Assembly (NCBI GenBank): GCA_958450365.1
Contig: CAUEEP010000886.1
Coordinates: 248,001-312,000, forward strand
Origin: Mesorhabditis belari
Taxonomy: Eukaryota > Nematoda > Chromadorea > Rhabditida > Rhabditidae
DNA length: 64,000 nt
Direction: 5' to 3'
The notes under the pieces were generated by a model. It saw nothing but the letters and a program-made list of their open reading frames with translations, made no database searches and was not told the origin of the DNA. The position numbers and the translations under genes are program-made. Shown piece after piece: positions 12,301 to 24,300 of the stretch (positions within the stretch are counted from its first letter, which is position 1; each line of letters begins with the position of its first letter).

Positions 12301-15300
12301 TTTCGGCTCATCTTTAACCGGTTTCCCATTGATAAACCATTCCATTTCATCTTCTTCATTCGCAAGCTCACACTCGAATTTGATCGAATCACCGCGCAAA
12401 GCCAAGATTCTTGAATCAGGCACAGATACAAATCCTTCACGACGTTTTCTTCTTCTTCCAGATGAATCAGTGGATCCAGTGGAAAGTCTTCTTTTCGTTA
12501 AACTGTCATCAAGTTGCCCTTCAGCTTCAGCTTTTCTATCAACTGATTCTCTTCTTTCTGTTGCTAATGCATGCATTGTGGCTTGATCTCTCTCGGTACT
12601 CTTTGAAGTCACTGAAACACCTTCCTCATCAGTGCTTTGTCTGAATCCAGCTTCGGTTTCAGTTAAAGGAACTTTTTCTGTTGTCTTAGCTTGTTCTGCT
12701 TCCTTCCTTTCTGCCTTAGCTTGTTCATCTTCCTCACCTTTCTCTCCCTTCTTCACTTTCTTCTTCTTTCCCTTTTCTTCAGCTTTTGTCTCATCGCCTG
12801 TAAGAGTTTTTTCCTCTTCTTCTGCTTTTTCTTGAGCAACAGAAACTTCGGATTCCTTTCGTTTTGTGACTTTCTTCTTTTTCTTCTCATCTGGTTTTAT
12901 CTGAGCTTCCGTTTCGTCAGCTTTTGGTTCAGCGGACTTCTCTTTAACCGCATCTTGAGTCTTTTCTTGTGCTTTTGGAATGGGTGGGAGTCCATCTTTT
13001 CTTGCTTTTCTTTGCTTTCCTTCAACTGTTGCTTCTCCTTCTGGTGTAGCTCTTTGATCTAAAGTAAACTCAGCTCCGTCCACAGGTGTGCTCGTTCGAG
13101 ATCGAACGGTCTTAACAATGCTTGCGGATAGCGGTTGCTTCAATGGAGAAAGTACCTAAATTAAAGAGTTAGTAGAGATAAACGAATTTTACTGATAGTT
13201 TTAATAATTTAAGTTAAACTTTTCGGAAACTTTGGGTAGAACGTTTGCCTAGTGCGCGAGGGAAAATTCGTGCAAAACGCGTGTCTACACCACAAAGTGA
13301 GGGACAATTTTTTGACTTTAAAAATCAAAAAAAACTCTACCTCAGCACTTCCTTCCTTGGCGGTGATCTTAGTGGTGATGTTAGTTTCTGAATGGAGGGT
13401 GCTCGGGTCACCAAATCGGGAGTGAATCTCGTCTGGAATGACGAGAGGATGGGGTACAGCCTTCTTCTTTTTGTCGCCTGTTGGCGAGGCTTCTCTAGAG
13501 AGAATTCGCTTCTCGGCAACCACGGAAACACCCTCAACAGCTTCAGCTTTTGCTTTCATTTCCTCTGTAGCTTTTCGATCGACAACTTTCTTCGCTTCTT
13601 GAGCTTCCTTTGTTTTTCCAGCTTTCGCTTCTTCTGTCTCTTTCTTTTCCTTTTCACCTACCTTCTTCTTTGGCTTTTTCTCCTCAACTTTCTTGCTTTC
13701 ATCCACTTGTGCCTCCACAACTTTTTCAGCTTCTTCCGCCTTCATCACTTCTTCGGCTTGCTTCTTTGCTTCATCATCGACTTTTTTCTTTCCCTTCTTT
13801 ACAGTCTTGCCTTCTTTGTCTTTCTGATCTTCTTCAATGTTTTGAGCTTGATCTGTCTTTTTTGCTTCTTCGTGAGCCTGGGCCTTTGCATCGCCTTCAG
13901 ACTTCTTCTTGATCTTCTCAGTTTTCTTTTTCTCATCCTCGACCTTCTTAGCTTCTTCAGCCTTCTTGGCCTCCTCATCAGCTTTGACCTTTGCTTCCTC
14001 GTCAGCTTTCTTCTTTGCGACTTCTTCATCAGCCTTTTTCTTGGACTTCTCCGTTTTCTTCTTCTCATCCTCGACCTTCTTGACCTCCTCAACCTTCTTG
14101 GCCTCCTCAGCCTTCTTGGCTTCCTCAGCTTTCTTAGCTTCTTCTTCCTTCTTCGCCTCCGCATCAGCCTTGGCCTTTGCTTCCTCGTCAGCCTTCTTCT
14201 TTGCGGCTTCTTCATCAACCTTCTTCGTGGTCTTCTCGGTTTTCTTCTTTTCCTCATCAACTTTCTTGGCCTCATCGGCTTTCTTGTCGGCTTCTTCCAT
14301 AGTCGTTTTTGCCTTTTCTTCGCTCTCTACCTTCTTGGCAGCCTCGTCGTCAACTTTCTTTTGTTCCTTTGCTTTTTCGACTTCTCCAGTCTTGGCCTCC
14401 TCGTCAACCTGCTTCTGTGCAGTTTCTTCGTTGGCTTTACTCTTAACCTTTTTGGTTTTCTTTTTCTCTTCACCAATTTGTTTGACTTCTGCCTGAACAG
14501 TAGTTTTTTCCACTTCTTCAGTCTTGGTTTCGACTTCGGCTTTTGTCGGTTCGGCTACTTTTTTCTCGGTTTGTTTTGCCTCTTCTGCATCAGCCTTCTT
14601 CTTGCTCTCCTCCGTTTTCTTCTTCTCATCCTCAGCCTTCTTGGCCTCCTCAGCTTTCTTGGCTTCGTCAGCTTTCTTAGCTTCTTCAGACTTCTTGGCC
14701 TCCTCGGCAGCTTTGGACTTTGCTTCCTTGTCGGCCTTCTTCTTTGCAGCTTCTTCATCAGTCTTCTTCTTAGTCTTCTCGGTTTTCTTCTTCTCATCCT
14801 CAGCCTTCTTGGCCTCTTCAGCTTTCTTAACCTCTTCCTCAGCTGCTTTCTCCTTTGCTGCCTCATCAGCCTTAGCTTTTGCTTCTTCAGCAGCCTCCTT
14901 CTTGAGGTCTGTTTTCTTCTTTTCCTCATCAACCTTCTTGGCCTCTTCAATCTTCTTAGCTTCCAACTCAGCTACCCTTGCCTTCTCTTCTTTCTCTGCT
15001 TCAGCTTTCTGTTTGGCGGCTTCTTCGTCCTTCTTGGACTTCTCGGCTTTCTTGGCCTCCTCGGCAGCTTTGGCCTTTGCTTCTTCGTCGGCCTTCTTCT
15101 TTGCAGCTTCATCATCAATCTTCTTCTTGGTCTTCTCAGTCTTCTTCTTCTCATCCTCAGCCTTCTTGGCCTCCTCAGCTTTCTTGGCTTCGTCAGCTTT
15201 CTTAGCTTCTTCAGCCTTCTTGGCCTCCTCATCAGCAGCCTTCTTCTTGGCCTCCTCGGCAGCTTTGCCCTTTGCCTTTTCTCCAGTCTTCTTCTTTGCA

Positions 15301-18300
15301 GTTTCTTCATCAGCTTTCTTCTTGATCTCTTCGGTTTTCTTCTCTTCCTCAGCCTTTTTGTCCTCTTCATCTGCTTTCTTCTTTGCCTCCTCATGGGCTT
15401 TAACCTTTGCTTCTTCATCAGCTTTCTTCTTGGTCTTCTCATCCTCCACGATAGCTCCAGCGGCAGCTTTCTGTTCTTCTGCATCTTTGGCCTTTGCTTC
15501 CTCACTTGCTTTCTTCTTTGTTTTCTTCTTCTCGGTCTTCTCAATCTCTTGCATTTTCGTTTCCTCATCTTTTTCGACTTCTTCGACTTTCGTTTCTACA
15601 GCTGTCTTTGCTTCGTCGACCTTCTTGGCCTCAACATCCTTTGGTTGTTTTTGAGTTGCCTCCTTTGCGTCCTCAACTTTGACTTTCTCAGTCTTATCAA
15701 TCTTTTCCTCTCGCATCTCTTTTGTTTCCACTTCTTTTTCAGCCTCAACCTTTGCCACCTCATCAGCCTCTGTTGGTTTCTTTGCCTTTTTCTTTTTGCT
15801 TTTCTCTTTTTGTTCTGTCGTTGTTGTCTCACTTGTAGGAATAGCCTAAATTTAGTTGGTGAAATCACACGTGGGTTAGTTTTTATGGTTTCGAAAAACG
15901 TTTCTGTCTTTGGGCCATCAAATCAGTGGATTAGACAATATCTAGTAGTTCAAAAACGAAAAAACTTGTTTTGTTTTCAATATTTGGTTTTTTTTTCATA
16001 CCTCTTTTCCTGCTATCGTTTCATCAGCACCGAGTGAATCTTCTGAAAATAATGATATTTTGCTTAAGCATTAGGTAGTTATCAAGAATTTACGTCAACC
16101 GCAGAACTTGAATGGCTACAATTATGCAAAACATTTAACAAATGTTAGATTATTAACAAAAACAACAGGAAACACTTTTAGCTAGAGTTACCAGCTTGAA
16201 TGAAACTAAAAGTACACATTTCCTATTCACATTTACATTTACAGGACATTTCCATCTTTCTGGAAGTTACAAGACACACCTTTGGACGACCGGACAACGA
16301 CATCAGAAAAACACCATGCTTCGCCAGCAATGTTAACAGCTTGACATGCATATTCGGCTTCCTCGTCTTTTTGAATGTCCTTCAAGATGAGCATATGACT
16401 TCCGGCTTCTCCACTGCCGCGTTTGATCAAAACCTAGGGAGATGCATGTCAAGATCAAAACTTCTTAAAGCTAAAAGCTTTGTCCAAAACGCACCTTGTC
16501 ATCGGTTTTCAATTTCTTTCCATCTTGATAGAAGTGGATCTCTGGTTCGGGTATACCCCGTGCTTCCACCGAAAGAATCACATTCTCGCCCTCGACCGCA
16601 TCATGATCCGAGAGGATTTTGTCGAATTTCGGTGGAAGTAGTTGCGTCATGCGCTTGGCCAAAGAATTGCTCCGCTCAAAGACCTGCAAATTGTTGTCAG
16701 CTTCGAAAAACACTTATAGCTCTACTCTGAACAAAGATATCAGAAAACTAATCACAAATTCGAACTCCGACATACTCTGGCTACAAAACAAGTCAAAATT
16801 TAACCACTTTTCAGCACATGAACTTAGATTAGCTTTATGTAGCTTCAGAATATTCAGTCTACAAGAAACAAAACTCAATTTTACTAAATTTAGCAAAATT
16901 GTTTTGGTATTTTGTACTTAGTATTTAGCATGCTAAACTGCGAAATCGGTTTAGCAAAATTGCTTGATGGTAAATCGTAAATAGTTTGATAGCTCATCGA
17001 GCCCAGCTCATTGAAAGCTCATCGAGCCAGTAGCTCATTGAAAGCTCATCGAGCCCAGCTCATTGAATGTTGTTCTAGAGGTTACAATTCAAATCTAACC
17101 CTTATAAAATTATTATAGAAGAACTAAAAACCAATAAGAAAACCTAGAAAAACAAGTTTTTTCACAATTTTCCACACCTTTTTGGTTCGTTTCCCTTTCT
17201 TCTTGATCTGTTTCTCCAAATCGATTTCACTATCCGATGATGGAGCGACAGCCTCTTGTCTCTGCATTTTGCGCGTTTTACGATTTATTCGCCTTCGCTC
17301 GAAACGTTCAGCATCGTCGTAAACTGAAAGAAAATTATATTAGCTAATTTTAAAAGCCAAACCTGGACATTCGACGATCAACTCGAAATTGCAACTGTCC
17401 ACACCGGCAATATTCTCAACGAGTAGACTGTACTCATCATCATCAGCGAAAGTACAATTGCTGATTGAGAGATCGATTTCACCGTCACCGGCATATTCCA
17501 ATGTAAAGCGCGAATCCTCGGCAACTTGGAGTTCTTTGCCATTCTTCAGCCAAATCAATTCGGGAGATGGATAGCCGAGAACTTTGCCTTTTAGCCTAAA
17601 TTGTTTGTTTGGATCTTTTTTTAAAATACAATCAGATTAGAAAATGTTTATTATTTTTAAAATTCATTCAACAAACCTAGCCGTTTCACCCTCCATGATT
17701 ACTTGATCTTTGATTGGTGAAACGAATTGAGGAGCCTCGAAATTCATCAGATCTCGTGGAGCTGAAACTCAATGAGCTTTTATTATGAGCTTTTTTAATC
17801 AAACCAACCACTCTTTTCGACTTTGAACTTAAAGCTATGCTCAGCTTTGCCAAAATCATTCGAGATAATCATCGTGATCATTCCAGCGTCCATCGGTCGA
17901 ACATTTTCGATGATCATCGAAAACGAGTAGAGATTTCCTTCTTGTGTCACTGCGAATGTCACCCTCTCACTTTTCTCCATATGCTCGTTATCCTTGTAGA
18001 CAGAGATCTAAAAAAAAATCTTTTTAATTCAATATTTCTTGAATCACCAATGGTTCAGGGTTTGCAGCAACTTTGACATCAATGACAGCCGTCGATCCGA
18101 TCTCGGCGGTGATATCCCGTTGTTTTTTGACAAACTCAGGAGCCATCTCTTGTCCAAAGGTGAACTTTTTGCCCTCATCTCCTAAAACTGTTTTTATCTT
18201 TGAAATCAAAACAATTCAACTTTATTTACCTCTCTTCTTCTTTTTGCCCTTCTTTTGCTCTTCAGTCTCAATTTTCTTTTGATCTTCTTCAGCGATTTTC

Positions 18301-21300
18301 AATGCTTCCTCAGCTTCTTTTCGAGTTTCCTCTAAAAGCTGGGCTTCAGCTTTTTCCATGTTTCCAGCAAAAAGGTTTTCAGCTGTCGCTTCATCACTTT
18401 CTTTCTCCATTCCAGGCACTTTAGCTTTTCTTGTCTTCTTTTGCTTCAACGCCTCACTAAGCGATAGTTCAGCAGAACCATCTGCCGTCTTACCACTCAT
18501 TTCCATTTCCATTGCACTCTCACTTTCCGATGTTTCATGAATCTTCTTCTTGGATTTTGCAGACTGTTTTCCTTTTTCAGTCAGTTCAGCATCTGCCGAG
18601 TCCTCTCTACGATGAAGGGCTTCGTCGTGAGCAATTCCTGTCTCACCAGCAGCTCTCAACTTTTTCGATTTCGCCACTTTACTCTTATCTCTAGAAGTGG
18701 CTCCTTCTGCTGCTTCAAGACCACTTAAAGCAGCATCAACACTAACATCTTCATCACTTGCTTCTTTTACTTTCTTTTCTTTCTTTATCTTTTCTTTTGA
18801 CTTTCCAATAGATTCCGTGGCTTCAGACTGATCCTCTTTATCAAAGTCGACATCAACTTCAATCATTTTCCCATCTTTTCCTCTGATTCTCTTCTTCACT
18901 TTAGCTTTTCCTCCATCTTTATCAGCGACACTTCCAACAACTTCATGCTCATCTTCTTCTTGAGTCAAAGTAGAGTCCAAAGACGTTGTTCTACTCGTAG
19001 CACCTTTGAGCTTTTTCTTGAGAATATCCGTTGGTTTTATTGATTTTGAAAAATGTGCTGATTCAACTTCACCATCTTTGCTAAATGATTCTTCAGCAAG
19101 AGAGTTTTCAAAGGAAACAGATTTTGTTTTCTTTACCTTTTTGACTTTAGTAGCGCTTTTCAAACTCTTCTCCGCGTTCTCAGCTTCTTCATTCCGAGAA
19201 ACACTTTCGTCTACTGAAGCTTCAGCATCAGTTGGTTCTCTCAACTTCTTTTTCGATTTCAGTTTCTCTTGATGGGTTCTCGAATCAGTAACTCCTTCAG
19301 AATCCTCATCTTTCTCAAAATCTTGTGAAATCTTTGCATTAGTTTTTGCGCTTTCTTTCATTTTTCTGGCTAGTTTAGTTCGTTCCGAGATCTCGGATAG
19401 ATCCTCCGTCTCTTCTGCTTCAGAATCTCTCAACAAATCAGCTTCAACACTCACTTTTCCTTTCAATGGTTCCCTTGTTTTCTTCGAGATCTTCTTGAGA
19501 TTTTTTCCAGCTATCTCCATCTCCGCATCAGCAATCTCTTCATCAAGTCTTAAATCTTTACTCAAGCCCGCTTTGCTTTCTCCCGCTTCTTTAGCTCTTT
19601 TTTTAGCAGCAGCTTTAGCTTTAGCTGCTCTATCTGAATTCGCTTCACCAACAAGATCTTCTCTTGAAAACTCAGAGTCAACAGAAGATTCCCGATATGA
19701 TGATCGTTCTTTTGAAGAGAGCTTTTCATTGCCTTTAGCTGAAGCGTTTTCCCCATCTCGTCCAAATTCAGCACTCATATCAGTCTTTGAATCACGAGGT
19801 TCTTTAGAACGCTTCTTGACGCTTGACCTTTCCTTTTCTTTACCAAGCTTTTCAGCACTCGCCGATTCTCCATCTTTTGAGAACTGCGAATCAAGCGAAG
19901 ATTCTCTATACGAAGCTCCTTTTCCTTTTCGGTGTAACTTTTGTGAGCCAACAGCGTCACCTTCTTGTCCCATATTCTCGAATTCTTCATTTAACGAGAT
20001 CTTGGATTTTTTCGGCTGTTTTACACCCTTTTTCGCGGCAGTTCTTGTTTTGCTTGTCATTCCATGATCAGCTTCTAAAGTCTGTTCATCTCGAGCAATC
20101 TCAGAACTGATCGAAGTCTCACCATACGAATCTTGATCTTTTCTCGAGAGTCTTTTCCCACCTTCAGCGTCGCCAGTTTCAGCTTGCTTGTCCAGATTTG
20201 CATCTAGTTTTGCGCCTCTCTTTGAAGCTTCTTTTGTTTTTCGTTTAGCAGAAGCTTTAGCTTTAGCTAGTTCTTCTTTACTCATTCCCGCATGTTCGCT
20301 TTCTCGAGCGAATTCAGAATCCACCGACGACTCTCGATATGATGTTCCCTTTCCTCGATTCACTTTACCTAGTTCTTTCTCAGCTGCAGCTTCTTCATCC
20401 TCGCGTGTCAATCCTTGTGACAATGCAGTTTTTGAGGTTTTTGGTTGTTTAGCCTTTCTTGAAGCAGTCATTTTGTTGTCAAGAAGCTCTCCATCTGCCC
20501 CAAATTCATCCTCTTCACCAACTAAAGAAGCATCCATGACTGCTTCTCTTTTCGTTGGTTCTTTGACTCTTTTCTTTGTCTTAATTTTAGATTTATCTGC
20601 TTTCGAAGTGCTTGTCGTTTCTTCTTCACCTTCTCTCCTAAAGTCTGAATCAGCCGACGATTCTCGGAGTGTTGATCCTTTTGCTTTTCTTCTTGCTTTC
20701 AATGCTTCAGCTGTTGTTAACGATGTTTCAGCACTCAACGAATCTTCATCTTTTGACAATGCGGTCTCGCTTTTCGTTTTTGACTTACTGGATTCTTTCA
20801 TTTTCTTGCCAACAGCCAGTTTTTCTTCAGATTCTCCAAGCATTCCAGCTTCTTCATCATCTTCGTCTCTCGCCAAATGACTGTCAATTTTTGTTAGCTT
20901 ATGTGTGGGTTCTCTTGCTTTCTTGGAAGCTTTTGACTTTTCGTCACCTTTCCTAGTCACTTCAGCGCCAGCCAGATCTTCGGCTTTGCTCAATTCCGAA
21001 TCCACACTTGATCGCCTTTCTCGTGGCTCTCGAGATTTCTTTGACACCTTTGCTCTGGATCTTGCAGCAGCACCGGCTTCAATCGCTTCAGATTCTTCTG
21101 TCTGCGAGAACTCGGATTCAATGGTCGTTCTTCTATCCGTTGATCCCAAAGTTCGACGGGAAAGTCGAGATTTCTCTTTCTGTGTGATGCTGCGTTGACT
21201 AGCTCCTTCGTGTTCATCTCCCGTGAATTCGGCATCGGCTGTCACTTCGGTTAAAGCTGAAGCTGCAAGGCCTTCAGCTCCCTAAAATCAAATTTATTCA

Positions 21301-24300
21301 TGCATAAATCTCTGTATGGATACTTGAAATACGATTCCTGCGGCTAATACGTTTTCTACAGAGGGCCTATTTTAGAAAATTATCAATTTTATCGGAATCA
21401 AGCTACCAGTTTAATCTAATCAGCCAATTTTGGTTTCATTGACTAAGACCAAAATTGAGTTGATCAGATGAAAACCGATGGTTTAATTACGATAGTTTTC
21501 TAAAAGTTTTCTAAACGATAATTTTCCAAAATGGGCTTCTTTTAGAAAACGTATTCTTCAGAGGAATGAACTTTAGATTCACTTTTCAACTTCAGAATGG
21601 CTATAGTCTACTGGAATATAACCGTAAAGCTGTTCATTTTTGAATTGTCAATAGGTTTACAACCGAAAAACGAGATGAAGTGGTCAACTCTCGTTTTTTA
21701 CTTGTACACCTGACAATCAGACCGACAAATAAACAGCTCTATCAAGTCGTATTTTAAAAGAAAAGTTCATCAACTTTATTAACTTTCATTAAGCTCATTA
21801 ATTTTTTTTTAAATACGGCTAGATAGCGCCTGAGATCTACACTACTGGACAATGTAATATCATATTTGAAAAAAGTTCATCACTTTCGCGCGTCTGTAAC
21901 TCCCTTGTCTTTACCGTATTTCTAAATATTAATATTACCATTGTGTAGCCCTTGAAAAGAGCTTTCAGAAAATGTATAACACTAATGGCTTAAACTCAAA
22001 GACAAGGGGGTTACAGACGCGCGAAAGTGACGATCGTTTTTCAAATATGATATTTCATTGTCCAGTACTGTATATCAAGTGGTCAAGTGAGCACGAGTAA
22101 ATAACCCAAAAACCTACCTTCACATGCAAATTCTTGGTGAGTTGCTTCTCGGTGGATAGCTTTTTGTTTGTTTTGAAAGTTTCTCTGAAAAATTGAGATT
22201 AAAAATTTTTGATAGAAAAATGAAACCTCTTTGTGGTGGCAGCACTTTCAGCGTCATCTAAAAATTCCCAAATATTGCATTTCTTTTCAATCCAAACCTT
22301 GTTTTACTCCTTTTCCTTCACCGCCATCACCACTGACTAAAAGGACAACTTTTCGACAAGAACATTGAACAAAAATGACTAGACATTTTCACATTTTTTT
22401 GACAATAACCTCAACTTGAACGAGTCCCTACTTTTTCAAGGGGAAACATGCACATGCAGAGATGTTTTCTTTTTTAATTTTACAAATAGACATCAAACAT
22501 TCACCTGTTCTGCGGATAAACGATTGGAAAAATTTCTCAAACATACCACCTCCTGGTAATCGTAGCTTTTTCGTGATTGATTCATCTGAAATTTTCGCAA
22601 TTTTCGCAATTTTTCTGTTCTAGTACTCGATTGAACAGCGTTTTGAGTGTTTTCACGAAATTTTTGGTGTGAAAGTTTTGAAAAGAGCTGCCAAACGACT
22701 TTTGAGATATTTTGAGTGTGTGCTCGCGCTTTTCGGGAGAAAAATGAAAGAAAGAGAGACGAATATCTGGAGTTTTGTCAGTAAAGAAAGTGGATGTTCT
22801 TGTTCTTGGGCTTGAATCATTATAAATTTTAAATAATTTTTAAATATCGGTTCAGAATATGGATTTAAATAGAGAATAGAGATTAAATAGAATAGGGAAT
22901 AGAGAATAGAATTCAAATTATCTTGGATAGCGGCTAAACAAAATGGCTAGGGGTAAGATAAATGATAAATAAATTTAGCTACCAGATTTGTAATGTATAA
23001 AGATAGTTTAAGAGTTGTTTAGGTGAAAATTTCAAATCTTTAATGGGATTTGAACAAAAGCGATAGATTTTTGATAGAAATTACTACCAAAATTGAAACT
23101 GAAACTACTGAAAAGCTCAATACAGTTGCTCGAAATACATTTTACGAAACTGAACATCAATCATCGTTTGGAAAAAGGTTTGTTCTGGATGATTTTTTGA
23201 AAAAAAAATCAATTAACAAATTAAATCGATCAAGTATCAAAACGAATTTCACAGTAGCAAAAATTTGATAGACCTATTATGTTTGAAAGTAGTCAATAGA
23301 TCATTCTTCTAAGCAATAATAGCTTATCAAAGTAAGTCTCGATTTAAATCTAACAAATATAAAAAAATAAAACTTTATACCATATTCTCTCTAATAGTAG
23401 TGCGCACTACTATTTTTTCAACCCCCTCCTGGACCGCAAACATTGGGTGCACTACTATTAGAGAGAATACGGTATTTACTATAACTCTATATCAAAATCA
23501 AAACGTTGAGCCAATATGATGGCTGCTAGAAAAAAGCTGATTTCTGATTAGATAAGTGATGAAAAATCAGATGGTTTATGAGCAAGAAAATTTCGAAATC
23601 GTTAACAAAAAATGCTCAATAATGGCTGTAGAGTGGAACGTGCATGGAAAGAAAAGACAAATAGGAATTGTGGGGGAGATTCCAGCAAAGAATGGAGTTC
23701 TGCGGGGTCCCAAAACCGGGGGGAAAGAAGGGGGGAAAGGCTGGGGTCGGCGAGATGTCGAGTGAGCGGTGGAAAAAGGGGGGAGGGGGAAAAATAGAGA
23801 TCTTCTCGGATCTGGGATAAGAGAAACGAAAGAAGATTTCCCTGTAGTGAGATTTCTTCAGAAAAGAAAGACTGAATGACTGAAGGTTTTCTGAAGAGAA
23901 GCCCCTTTTTCCCTTCTTTCCCCCATCACAGATGCCACCGATAAAAAGAGAAGAGAGAAACCTTTCTTGATCTCAGGAGACGCGCGCCCTAACCACTTGA
24001 GTCAGCTTCTACAACTGTTAAAACAGTGCGACCCCCGCGCGACCTCTCATTTAGAGATAAAAAACCCGAAAAACTGTTAAACTTCTTCATGGGAATAGGA
24101 TGGAGGAGAAAAGCTGAGGAATTTCTTGGCTCGGATTGCAAAACGGGGATCTTATTGGAAAGAAAGTTAGAGAAAAGATTAGGTATTAGTTAGACACGTG
24201 AGTCCTTTTATAGATTAAAGTTGGGAATAGAAAGCAATGGATTTGAAGGTCAAGATCAAGTTCGAACCTTGACCTTTTTGCATTGTTTTGTAAGATTTTT

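Larger units (their letters stand above)
21282..22117. other. Intron between exons 13 and 14 with two inverted-repeat elements
   Basis: 836 bp containing the elements at 21345-21556 and 21845-22065; no coding signal. Confidence 0.7.

Noticed and set aside
13392..16037. Plus-strand ORF resembling a Leu/Phe-rich membrane protein over exon 23
   Set aside because: Antisense shadow of the third charged array; the minus strand has 835 intact codons with matching splice phases.
22653..23797. Small ORFs in the long intron between exons 9 and 10
   Set aside because: Translations of AT-rich or G-rich simple sequence without acceptor/donor support.
23985..24030. Third tRNA-like segment or SL RNA gene in the long intron
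   Set aside because: Only a D-arm-like box (GACTCAAGTGGTTAGGGCGC on the minus strand) is seen; the T-arm is missing and no SL leader or Sm site was recognised.
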